Origin: Niastella sp.
GTDB taxonomy: Bacteria > Bacteroidota > Bacteroidia > Chitinophagales > Chitinophagaceae
Assembly (NCBI GenBank): GCA_017744515.1
Contig: JAGIBF010000022.1
Coordinates: 21,865-85,864, forward strand
DNA: 64,000 nucleotides
Direction of reading: 5' to 3'
In this document: piece after piece, positions 26,101-32,422 of the stretch
Numbering within the stretch: position 1 is the stretch's first letter
How the letters are laid out: the number at the start of each line of letters is the position of its first letter
Translations under genes and position numbers: made by a program
Notes under the pieces: generated by a model
The model's input: only the letters and a program-made list of their open reading frames with translations
What the model was told of the DNA's origin: nothing
Database searches by the model: none

Positions 26101-27305
26101 TATATGTTTCTTCCTGTTCTGCCAATGGATGAAAGGCCTGTGATATTCCATCCCCAGCCCATTGGCCCATCGCCTCCCTGTGAATTGTAGGTAATTCCCA
26201 CGGTTGGCTGGAAGCCATTGGTGCCTGGCGGTGTATAGACAGGCATACTGTATGTGACAGCGCCTGACGGCGTAGTGTTTGTCGATCCGGCGATCGTGCC
26301 CACGGGCCTCGACAGATCAATGGTCTTTGTAAAGCTACCGTTTGTGAACAACGGGGTATAGGTAATGGGAGGCAATGATACGACGACGGTGACTATTGCG
26401 GGGTCTGATAAACAGCTGCCATCAGCACTGCTTGCCTTTACCTTGTAGGTATACGAACCGGGAGGGAGATTAGCGGGCACACTATACACCCAGCCCTGCG
26501 TAATCAGATTATCATTTGCATCGTACCAGTTATAGGTATATGCCGTTCCACCGTTTACTATCAATGTGGTACCGGTTCCCACCGTAACAGACAGGTTGCC
26601 CGTGATGGTCGGTGGCGTTGAAGGCACTGTTTCAAACCATAGCTGGTAATAATAGTTCACCCCACAGCCGTAAGGTTGGTATACTTTGGCATAATAGCTG
26701 TATTCGTCACCGGGATAGAAATCGTATATCTCGAAATAGCCTGTATAATTGCTTTGTACCAACTGATAGTCCTGCACGTATCCATACCAGGGATCGTAAT
26801 ACTCATATAGTTTATACAGTTGAAAGGTTACTCCTGATACGTTGCTACTCAACTGAACTTTAGCTACATCCTCACGGCACTTTTGCGCATAGTCCTGGAA
26901 AAGATTTGGCGCCGAAGATATATATACCGTGTAGGGCATCCTGTAGGATTCACAATATGTATTGTAGTTGAAGAAACTGACCCACACCGTGCTTCCATTG
27001 GAAGCATAGAAAGAATAATCGGCGGTCAGCTGAAAATCCGAATAGATATAGTTGGTTTGCAACGGGGTAGTTGAAGTCTCTGAATCATACCAGCGAAACT
27101 CTCCTGACACATAATTATAAGGGTCTGTGAAATATTCAGTCCTGAGGGTGATATAGCCGGGGGAACAGAGCTGGCCCGGCGGTGAATACTGGTACGTATA
27201 AAATGGCTCATAGCATTGAGCGTACCCCATCGAGAGGCTAAAGAAAAAGCTTACGAGAAGTAGTTTGAGGCATTTTTTAGGAGAGGATAGGTTTAATTTT
27301 CTCAT
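20145..27305 (-). CDS. Giant secreted SpvB/FG-GAP/RHS protein with C-terminal HEYGH metallopeptidase-like domain
   Basis: The 2386-aa protein starts with a signal peptide (cleavage near SMGYAQ). In order follow: a tyrosine-rich beta region with Ig/PKD-like segments (about 30-310); an SpvB-type domain (GFQPTVGITYNSQGGDGPMG); at least seven FG-GAP/calcium-loop repeats (GDFDADGHSD, GDYNGDGRDD, GDFNGDGKSD type); a TcdB-mid-like region; a long YD-repeat shell; and the RHS core (YTDHLGSILTVTN, GYTGHE, RIYDPIQGRMLGPDNYI, NRYAYALNNPL, DPNGD). After the core come about 298 variable residues: a glycine-rich hydrophobic segment, then VVHEYGHSVYE at about 2282-2292 and a possible third ligand in YSMEFLNAG. 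This is the layout of polymorphic toxins, with a zincin-type tip. It overlaps a small lipoprotein gene and follows a Skp-like gene by 14 bp. Confidence 0.9.
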   Translation of the reverse strand: MRKLNLSSPKKCLKLLLVSFFFSLSMGYAQCYEPFYTYQYSPPGQLCSPGYITLRTEYFTDPYNYVSGEFRWYDSETSTTPLQTNYIYSDFQLTADYSFYASNGSTVWVSFFNYNTYCESYRMPYTVYISSAPNLFQDYAQKCREDVAKVQLSSNVSGVTFQLYKLYEYYDPWYGYVQDYQLVQSNYTGYFEIYDFYPGDEYSYYAKVYQPYGCGVNYYYQLWFETVPSTPPTITGNLSVTVGTGTTLIVNGGTAYTYNWYDANDNLITQGWVYSVPANLPPGSYTYKVKASSADGSCLSDPAIVTVVVSLPPITYTPLFTNGSFTKTIDLSRPVGTIAGSTNTTPSGAVTYSMPVYTPPGTNGFQPTVGITYNSQGGDGPMGWGWNITGLSSIGRTGRNIYHNGIVKPVTYTTDDAFSLDGMRLNVITGSNGANGTVYAGEAESFAKIVSHTTGQASNPDWFEVTSKDGSVMEFGRTADSRILTDNGASVVLWRLNRILDVNGNYIDFVYENNARDTRIKAINYTGNINTGQATYNSIVFDYKVRTDRNTSYDAGASLSNQHLLEKITVNGEGSTVIKTYQFDYGFDNITSLLKEVTEFGVGNVALNSTIFLYGATPQNMLISTTIALTGEYDFFAGDFDADGHSDLLAAKSYFDANANTRLHNEYSLVSDVSESSYTLMYMKSLPQNVQSEIIKDKKFFSFMNGDYNGDGRDDVMEINASVENFSCGVGYIRKISNVTINYTKSFNNQTGWTEYQQQTFTYPTYFGEPYQYVNKTTGNYFIPGDFDGDGNQDYIMVLARKRQNGTCLFQPRYVFDFKAFLTSPSSGEVNLEIANFGFGANPSPDFYAGTVAGADTISTIDFDGDGKMELLVTKDYTTYVLAIQRVSATTGFSFAASVIYSTSSIIKDNKIFPGDFNGDRKTDLLVRNNSGGWNIFYSTGTAYTSQSFAFNQAVVFNGSYGDHIIQVADFNGDGKSDILQGFTVSGASPNQSKFSLYYSRGSVTGFYHEQYTYYNLLALGIYGSSQGIVSGDFNGDGRADIINRPNIYSPADFISFKPFGKERMLAKITDGHNTTLSFEYKLLTDKTNYPWFYDRTVSLDDPANHNPYNYVQLPLYATSSISSPDGIGGVQTNTFNYENAVVHRAAKGFLGFRKITTKNDVTGITSITENNINTQFAVPYTVKQTTRLTATSALLSETQFTTSFTNLSTGYGDTRYLQKSDKALEIDYINGKAVETVNTYDSYGNITTSTVKTGVLAGSTVTPTETMTTTTAYGTYNTPVPARPTTITVANTRTGMSALSTTSTFTYNAKGLVETEVFYSGLPKALTHTYTYNNFGNVLTDATGAVGLNSRTITSTYDAKGRFALTQQTSGGGITQTISSTYDSKWGKALTKTSIDCLTTTFEYDAFGRLKKTTLPQRFSVNNSLVWDVAGNNVYYAFTDHPGGSPDTKTWYDKLNRETQTQTAGFNGQWLTRTVTYNAKGQVAAQTADRYASETALTTTNTYDAYGRPTMMANTQATVTNTYTTLSNGRLQTVTSNGSSQSSTKITDAAGRVITAIDNGGQLDFTYDSKGNQVEVKHDGVTMVSTAFDAYGRQSSLTDKNAGTINYIYDAYGQLIEQTDAKNNTRTMVYDGLGRLLSRTGPEGVTTYEYYTNGACSNNTLTRVIGFNGITKEYTYDTYMRPATEKITTDGIFYTTSFTHDQYSHLTKTVYPSGIEENRTYDANGGLLTVTGGAAGAQITLFTATAVNGFGQYTGFTMGNGKTSQHTYVYGTPQRYYTPGVQDLNLTFDYEKGNLLSRNDAIKNITESFTFDNLNRLTSSTVNGVQQIAVTYDGTPSSSRGNISSKTDAGNYVYKTDKVHAVAYITNPAGAQTPPANISTVEQLITYTPFLKTATITEAPYSLEFVYGPAYERVRSILRNNGLVEETRLYMGSYEKQIMSGGPTREIHYIGAGNGICAIIVKEGATVTPYYVYTDHLGSILTVTNSAGTVVEEQNFDAWGRKRNPTNWSYASVPAVSNWLYRGYTGHEHLPQFALINMNGRIYDPIQGRMLGPDNYISDLFSSQAYNRYAYALNNPLSHIDPNGDNPLVIAIIAGALIGGFMKGIQYAEAGKNFWGGFWRGALVGGASGALAFVGGGTFIANVAWGAGQGVLMNGFSNLLDGDPFFQGAGTAAIIGGAFAAVTSGIESYKNWKDGYGFGTNDGRVKQFVKAYKAAVPGSAAQDAIADRAVDFVQLRYGMTGVNMTYNQAQPDYGETDEITGNIEIGPPAFTSSSYLKYTVVHEYGHSVYERILDAHGNFVRWRYGPDNFRSFSNSTLDTDGPLAYSMEFLNAGRLRAGILPLQRDNPLWTNYTLFKDMSNNNFLNFKWLYLIPRRFSHTVISRPW

Positions 27306-27319
27306 GGTAGGGGCAATTG

Positions 27320-27985
27320 TCAGTTCAACTTTTTTATGATCAGGGCGGTAATATCAATTCGTCTTTTGTTATCGGTGAGTGTAGCTATTCCTCCTTTCGG
27401 CACCGGCTCCACGCTGGTAAATTTTCCTTCTATTACAACGGCCTGGATGGCCTGGGTTATCTTCGCCTCATATGTTGTCATCATGGAGATCCTTTCCTCG
27501 TGTCTTTTTTTCTGCTCCTGCTGCCAGACCAACATGAGTTGCGATCTTTCACCGTCTGCCTGTCCGTTTATCTGATCACGTTTCTTCGCTCCTTTCAGGC
27601 TGTCTTTCTGCAGGTTTTCACGTGTACGCTTGTCCAGCGACTGCAACGACTTATCCAACGCTGCTTTCGAAGCGATGTGGGTCTGGAAGTTTTTTTGTTT
27701 GGCGGCGAAAAATGCTTTGTATGCTTTTCTGATACTATCCTGATCGACCATCGCGATTTTTTCAACTTTATCAGAAACAGTGAGTTGTCTTTTTTGCGCA
27801 TCTGCCTCCGGGGACAACGATAACACTATAGTAGACAGCATGACCACACAGGCATACGATCGTATTGTACCAGCAATATTCTTCAGTAAGTAAATCAGGG
27901 AATGAAACGTAGTTCGGGATGAAACAACAGGAAGATAATCAAAGGAATGCAATTGCATCCCATGATACGGGCTTTTGGAGTTCAT
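27320..27985 (-). CDS. OmpH/Skp-like periplasmic protein
   Basis: From the ATG at 27985 this is a 221-aa protein with a long n-region, a hydrophobic signal (YACVVMLSTIVLSLSPEADAQ) and a charged coiled-coil mature part (SKAALDKSLQSLDKRTRENLQKDS, WQQEQKKRHEERISMM). It ends in AIQAVVIEGKFTSVEPVPKGG. This matches the Skp/OmpH layout of a periplasmic chaperone whose helical arms hold unfolded outer-membrane or exported proteins. The gene ends 14 bp before the RHS gene on the same strand, so it may be a dedicated chaperone for that protein. A 19-codon upstream extension to 28042 is also open but less convincing as a start. Confidence 0.72.
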   Translation of the reverse strand: MNSKSPYHGMQLHSFDYLPVVSSRTTFHSLIYLLKNIAGTIRSYACVVMLSTIVLSLSPEADAQKRQLTVSDKVEKIAMVDQDSIRKAYKAFFAAKQKNFQTHIASKAALDKSLQSLDKRTRENLQKDSLKGAKKRDQINGQADGERSQLMLVWQQEQKKRHEERISMMTTYEAKITQAIQAVVIEGKFTSVEPVPKGGIATLTDNKRRIDITALIIKKLN

Positions 27986-28180
27986 AAGCAGGATAGGTTT
28001 ATTATTCCTAAGGTAAAGAAAAAAAATATTACAAAAATACAAACATCATTATTTTTTTAACGATACCCATTATCCTTATGCGGAGTTTCAGGATATAACG
28101 ACGCCTCTAACGGGAAGGTGTGTAAGAATGTCATCAGCCGCATAAAGCATTAAGCGGGTAACCCAAACCATTGCCGGCCA

Positions 28181-28879
28181 TCATGCAACGAGTTGGGTGG
28201 GTGGTTTTAGTTGGAGGGCTTGCCGTTGTTGTTCGCGTTTTCTTTTCTTCTTGCGCAAGGCACCTGACGTTATGATCTCCTGCATCCATCTTTCTTTCAG
28301 GCGTTGCTCTTCGAGCCATTGGAGTTTCTTTTCGCGGGCTATACGCTTGCGTTCCCGTTCGATCAACTCAGCAGTATTATCGTAGTTGCTTTTCCAGTGA
28401 TTACGGCCAATAAGCTTGCGGTAGCGACGGCACTTAGGATTTTCGGTGCGGTGCTTCAGGCGGGTCTTGTAGGTTTTCTTTGGTCTGACGGGTTGTTTTT
28501 TGCGGCCTGTTTTGAGGGTGATGCCGGTGGCCTGCTGGTAGAGTACCCAATATTCAACGTACGTCTTCCAAAGGTAGTCGTAGGCTTCCTGTGCAGTGGC
28601 GCCGTTGTCGATCATGATCATCGCTTCGCCGGTAAAGTCGCGGTACATCCAGAACTGCCGCCAATCCATGGGCAGGTCGCTGTATATAGAGGAGGCAATC
28701 TTTGAAGCGGTAACCAGTCTGCTGGCAGCAACGCGGGTTTTGTGGAAGGCCGGGTGTGTGAGGACCTTTTCCCGGGTGAGCCTGCTTTTCCTGCGCACGA
28801 GATACTCGCCCTCCCATTTGTAAAAGGTGAGGTCGTCCCAGGTGCATTCAAGAAATATGGGTCCACATTGTCGGGCCAT
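28181..28879 (-). CDS. Hypothetical basic protein
   Basis: I do not recognise this 232-aa protein. It has no signal peptide or membrane segment. The N-terminal part is mixed (CTWDDLTFYKWEGEYLVRRKSRLTREKVLTHPAFHKTR), followed by an aromatic, acidic middle (YSDLPMDWRQFWMYRDFTGEAMIMIDNGATAQEAYDYLWKTYVEYW). The C-terminal 100 residues are a very basic, Arg/Lys/Gln-rich probable coiled coil (ERERKRIAREKKLQWLEEQR). The basic tail suggests nucleic-acid or ribosome contact, but no motif proves it. Codon use resembles the neighbours and the frame is intact. It stands alone, 195 bp upstream of the Skp-like gene. Confidence 0.7.
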   Translation of the reverse strand: MARQCGPIFLECTWDDLTFYKWEGEYLVRRKSRLTREKVLTHPAFHKTRVAASRLVTASKIASSIYSDLPMDWRQFWMYRDFTGEAMIMIDNGATAQEAYDYLWKTYVEYWVLYQQATGITLKTGRKKQPVRPKKTYKTRLKHRTENPKCRRYRKLIGRNHWKSNYDNTAELIERERKRIAREKKLQWLEEQRLKERWMQEIITSGALRKKKRKREQQRQALQLKPPTQLVA

Positions 28880-29498
28880 TGGTAAGCGATAATTATATGC
28901 ATAAATTTAATAATACTACTTGGGTTTTGAAAGAGGATGACCGAAATTATTTTGGGGTTGACAGCTTAACAGGTTGATAAGTTGAAAAGGAGGTAAGGAT
29001 GAGCACTAAGGGTTTGCTGTGGTAACTCATTGGAACCTCGAGCCAGATAAACTCTTAGACAATTGACCGTCAAGTAACTATCCAGCTTTTAAACATAGGA
29101 AGGGGTTCAATGTTTATGAAAATGCGCCTTTTGTCCGGATCATGTCCGGCTCAACCCCGGCTCAAGTACGGCTTATCCCGTTTAGTGGTGCGGGTAAAGC
29201 CTCTCTCTAATATGAGCGCGGGAATAAAAAAGCCGTCACGATGGAAATCGCACGGCTGCAGTCACATGAGAAAATTCTACGCTTTAAAAAGAGGTTCTTA
29301 TATCAATTCACATAAATCTATCTGGCACTGCAAGGTAGAGCAGGGATGTTATGTATACCTTACCCCAGGTTTACGGTACCGTTAAGGATTAATGAAAAGC
29401 CGATTTAAAAAACGCACATCTAAATAATTGCAAGACAACTCATTATAAATACTCAATAGGATATCCAATAATTATTTGTAAATTATAGTATACAAGGT
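28880..29498. other. Gene-poor region of about 620 bp
   Basis: The region holds a GTTGAAAAG-type repeat at 28957-28990. Further right are two weak hairpins (CCCG/CGGG near 29177-29196 and AGCCGT/ACGGCT around 29232-29258). A 91-codon frame at 29110-29385 has no recognisable features and is not accepted as a gene. The region divides the leftward hypothetical gene from the rightward transglutaminase-like gene and must contain both promoters. No tRNA or known ncRNA was recognised. Confidence 0.55.
28957..28990. repeat. GTTGAAAAG-type repeat
   Basis: Four degenerate units (GTTGACAGC, TTAACAG, GTTGATAA, GTTGAAAAG) lie in the divergent gap. Confidence 0.65.
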
Positions 29499-29504
29499 TT
29501 GCCG

Positions 29505-30725
29505 GTGAAAAAATGGGTTATCATATTATCCCTGTTCCTGGCAGCGTCCGTTGTCCCCGCTGCTGCCCAACCACAACAAGTATCAACCATCCGGTTTGAT
29601 TTTTGCGGCACCGCTATTGTATTCGACTTCGATAAAGCCAATCTTGAGCCCGTACAGCCTACCCCATTAACGCAGGCTTCTATCCAGGCATTTTATAACA
29701 ATGTCAATAATGAGCATTACGAATCCATCATTCGTGCGCTGACTGCTTACAAGAAGCAATACCAGCCCGATGATTGGTTATTCTACCAGCTTGTTCGCAA
29801 GACAGCGCAATACATAAGTCCCAAGGCCGACGACTATCTGCGTTATACCTTTTATAAATGGTACCTGCTCAATAAAACCGGCTATGATGCCATGCTGGCC
29901 GTGTCGGGCGACCGGGTACTGTTTTATATCTATTGCGAGGAAAACATCTACAACATACCTACACGGGTGTATGATGGCAAACAATATGTTTGTCTCAACT
30001 ACCATGATTATGGGACTATCGACTTTCTGAAAGACAGGTTCACGCCGGTCAGCGTGCCCGGCACGGCGGAAGGGAATACTTTTTCTTATAAGATCAACAG
30101 GCTGCCGGAGTTCAATCCGCGCGACTACCAGGAAAAGGAGTTGCGCTTTAGTTATTACGACAATGATTACCATTTTAAGGTGAAACTGAATCCCCAGATC
30201 AAAACGCTGTTCACTAACTATCCTACCGTAGATTATGAAGCTCAGCTTAACATCCCTCTCAGCAAAGAGACTTATCAATCGCTCATTCCCTTGCTCAAGA
30301 AGAACGTGAAACGCATGAACACTAAAAACGGTGTGGATTACCTTATGCGGTTTACCCGTTATGCCTTCCTTTTTGAGACAGATTCGAGGGCTTTTGGCGG
30401 TGAGAAACGATTATCGCCTGAACAAACACTGTTGTATGATCAAAGTGATTGTGAAGACAGGGTGGCGCTGTTCTTTTACCTCGTGAAAGAGATCTATAAC
30501 CTGCCCATGATCGTGCTTTCGTATCCGCAGCATGTTACTATTGCTGTGCAGTTCGACAAACCACTGGGTAATCCCATTATTTATAATGGCAACAAATACA
30601 ATGTTTGCGAGCCAACTCCTCAACAAGAAGACTTGCCTATCGGCCAATTACAGGCCAGTTTGCGCAGGTCGTCGTACGAAGTGGTTTATCATTACGCTCC
30701 TCCGGGCATTAATCAGCCAAAGTAA
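29505..30725 (+). CDS. Secreted transglutaminase-like protein
   Basis: The protein of about 406 aa begins with a signal peptide (KKWVIILSLFLAASVVPAAAQ). Its C-terminal part carries a transglutaminase/papain-like arrangement: a cysteine in YDQSDCEDRVALFFYLVKEIY, a histidine in LSYPQHVTIAV, and an acidic position in YNVCEPTPQQED. The first 270 residues are a beta-rich region of unknown kind. Family members can be proteases, amidases or inactive scaffolds, so activity is not certain. There is no ATG near the start; GTG at 29505 fits the signal peptide, with a TTG two codons earlier as the alternative. It is a single gene facing the beta-helix lipoprotein gene. Confidence 0.78.
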   Translation: MKKWVIILSLFLAASVVPAAAQPQQVSTIRFDFCGTAIVFDFDKANLEPVQPTPLTQASIQAFYNNVNNEHYESIIRALTAYKKQYQPDDWLFYQLVRKTAQYISPKADDYLRYTFYKWYLLNKTGYDAMLAVSGDRVLFYIYCEENIYNIPTRVYDGKQYVCLNYHDYGTIDFLKDRFTPVSVPGTAEGNTFSYKINRLPEFNPRDYQEKELRFSYYDNDYHFKVKLNPQIKTLFTNYPTVDYEAQLNIPLSKETYQSLIPLLKKNVKRMNTKNGVDYLMRFTRYAFLFETDSRAFGGEKRLSPEQTLLYDQSDCEDRVALFFYLVKEIYNLPMIVLSYPQHVTIAVQFDKPLGNPIIYNGNKYNVCEPTPQQEDLPIGQLQASLRRSSYEVVYHYAPPGINQPK

Positions 30726-30879
30726 GAGACCGCCTCCGGCTAAATTGTTCACATTATTAGACTGTTCATTATCAGTGAACATGAAATAAAGATGAACACT
30801 CAGAATAACAAATTGAATATCAACATCATTTAAACAATCCGCTTACGGTTAGTGAATTAAGCTGTCTGCCAAAATAGAA

Positions 30880-30911
30880 AGAGGGTATATCAAAGTATGA
30901 TACACCCTCTT
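30880..30911 (-). terminator. Terminator of the beta-helix lipoprotein/TonB receptor unit
   Basis: AGAGGGTATATCA and TGATACACCCTCT form a thirteen-position stem with one mismatch around AAAGTA. On the minus strand it is followed by TTTCTATTTT. Its symmetry lets it serve the convergent gene as well. Confidence 0.75.
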
Positions 30912-30933
30912 CAACTATAGTCAGGTTTATCTA

Positions 30934-32397
30934 TTAATATCTTGTCCATCCTTTGTGCCAGTTGGCATAAGCGCCAGAGGGAGCGATTGCGCCGATGAAA
31001 TCAACTTTCTCGATGAAAGGCTGACGGGCAGTCAGGATCGGATCATCAAAGTAGGTGTTGGAGGCAGTAGGGATAACCAATGGTGAGTTACCAAAAGGTA
31101 CGAAGTCGGGGTTAACATAGTCGAATGGACGTGTGTAACGGATCTCATCTACTGTAAGTATCCTGTTCTTTTTAGCAGCGAGGTTAAACTCAGCAGTCAG
31201 AGAAGCTTCTGTGGTAGAAGCCGCAGAACCTGAGCCTGATACAAAGTTGATCGGCTTTCTGCAACCTGCAATGAATATACCGCTCAACTGCAAGGTTTTT
31301 GCAGTCAGGAAATTTTCAGTAGAACCTGCAGGACCATCTTTATCGTTAAGTTCGATACCTGATCCCCAACCTACGATTGCAGTATTGAAGATAGAGATAG
31401 AAGAATATCTTCTGATCTGCGCAGCAGATCCCAGGTAGTTGGTGCTACCAATGTTGTTCAAAGTAGCTAAAGGTCCGAAAGCAGAAACGTTACAGAATAC
31501 TGCTTTGGTTTGTGGGAGTACAACTGTACCACCGCTATTGTTGTCGCTTTCGAATGCTTCTGATTTAGACACATCGGCAATCAGTGAATCGCGGATGATC
31601 AGACCAAACTGAACGCTACCACTGAAACCGTTATCGGTATCGAAGTCATCGTCCTGTGTTTTGTAAGCGATCAGGTACTTACAGTTTACTGTACCACCAA
31701 ACCACTCGAATGCGTCATCTTTTGCATAAGAAACCTGTACGTGGTCGATCACCGTCTTTCTTCCTACAGCAGCCATGGTGAGGCTGTTTACTTCTTTGTC
31801 GGGCTGGAAAGCGTAACCAGCATATTCGATACGTACATATTTCAGCACACCAGAGCTATCGTTGTCATCGGGAGTAGTACCACCACCAGCAATGGCATCG
31901 CCGTTGCCGTTATTGATACCGCCTTCTACTTCCAACGTGCCAGGACCACCGCCTGTGCCGGTGAAAGTAGTGTTGATGTTTGCTTTACCGCAAATTACGA
32001 TACCACCCCAGTCGCCTGATTTAGGAGTAGGAGAGTTGGAAGTAAATACAATGGGGGCATCAACGGTTCCGTTGGCCACGATCTTTGAACCACGGCTGAT
32101 CACCAGTACAGCAACATCAGAACCGGAATAAGCACCCTTGATAGTTGTACCGGGTTCGATGGTCATCGTGTGATTACCCACCAGGTATACTTTATCTTTC
32201 AGAATATAAGTATTCTCTTTACGGAGGATAGTGTCAGCATTGATACGACCTTGCAAAGTAATCGTTATACCGCCACCTCCACCGTTGCCACCACCGGGCA
32301 CGATGATCACTTCTTTTTCTCCGTCCGTTTCAATTTTACGGCAGCCTGCAATAAGAAGTGCCGAAAATGCGGCGAGGAAAAAAATCTTCTTTTTCAT
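30934..32397 (-). CDS. Lipoprotein with right-handed beta-helix-like repeats
   Basis: This 487-aa protein has a lipoprotein signal (FFLAAFSALLIAGC, Cys 19), a glycine-rich spacer (GGGNGGGGG) and then beta-strand repeats of the kind found in pectate-lyase-like folds: KVYLVGNHTMTIEPGTTIKG, VLVISRGSKIVANG, DWGGIVICGKA, LKYVRIEYAG, IDHVQVSYAKDDAFEWFGG. It lies 25 bp after the TonB-dependent receptor stop on the same strand. It is probably the surface lipoprotein partner of that receptor, playing the part SusD plays in other pairs, although it is not SusD-like. The ligand is unknown; the neighbouring phosphate genes and Pho-box-like repeats suggest a phosphorus compound. Confidence 0.82.
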   Translation of the reverse strand: MKKKIFFLAAFSALLIAGCRKIETDGEKEVIIVPGGGNGGGGGITITLQGRINADTILRKENTYILKDKVYLVGNHTMTIEPGTTIKGAYSGSDVAVLVISRGSKIVANGTVDAPIVFTSNSPTPKSGDWGGIVICGKANINTTFTGTGGGPGTLEVEGGINNGNGDAIAGGGTTPDDNDSSGVLKYVRIEYAGYAFQPDKEVNSLTMAAVGRKTVIDHVQVSYAKDDAFEWFGGTVNCKYLIAYKTQDDDFDTDNGFSGSVQFGLIIRDSLIADVSKSEAFESDNNSGGTVVLPQTKAVFCNVSAFGPLATLNNIGSTNYLGSAAQIRRYSSISIFNTAIVGWGSGIELNDKDGPAGSTENFLTAKTLQLSGIFIAGCRKPINFVSGSGSAASTTEASLTAEFNLAAKKNRILTVDEIRYTRPFDYVNPDFVPFGNSPLVIPTASNTYFDDPILTARQPFIEKVDFIGAIAPSGAYANWHKGWTRY

Positions 32398-32422
32398 ATT
32401 CTTTGATTTGTATTTAAAGAGA

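Noticed and set aside
29110..29385. Possible 91-aa gene in the gap before the transglutaminase-like gene
   Set aside because: There is no signal, domain, promoter box or neighbour support, and the composition is irregular. Kept only as a gap description.
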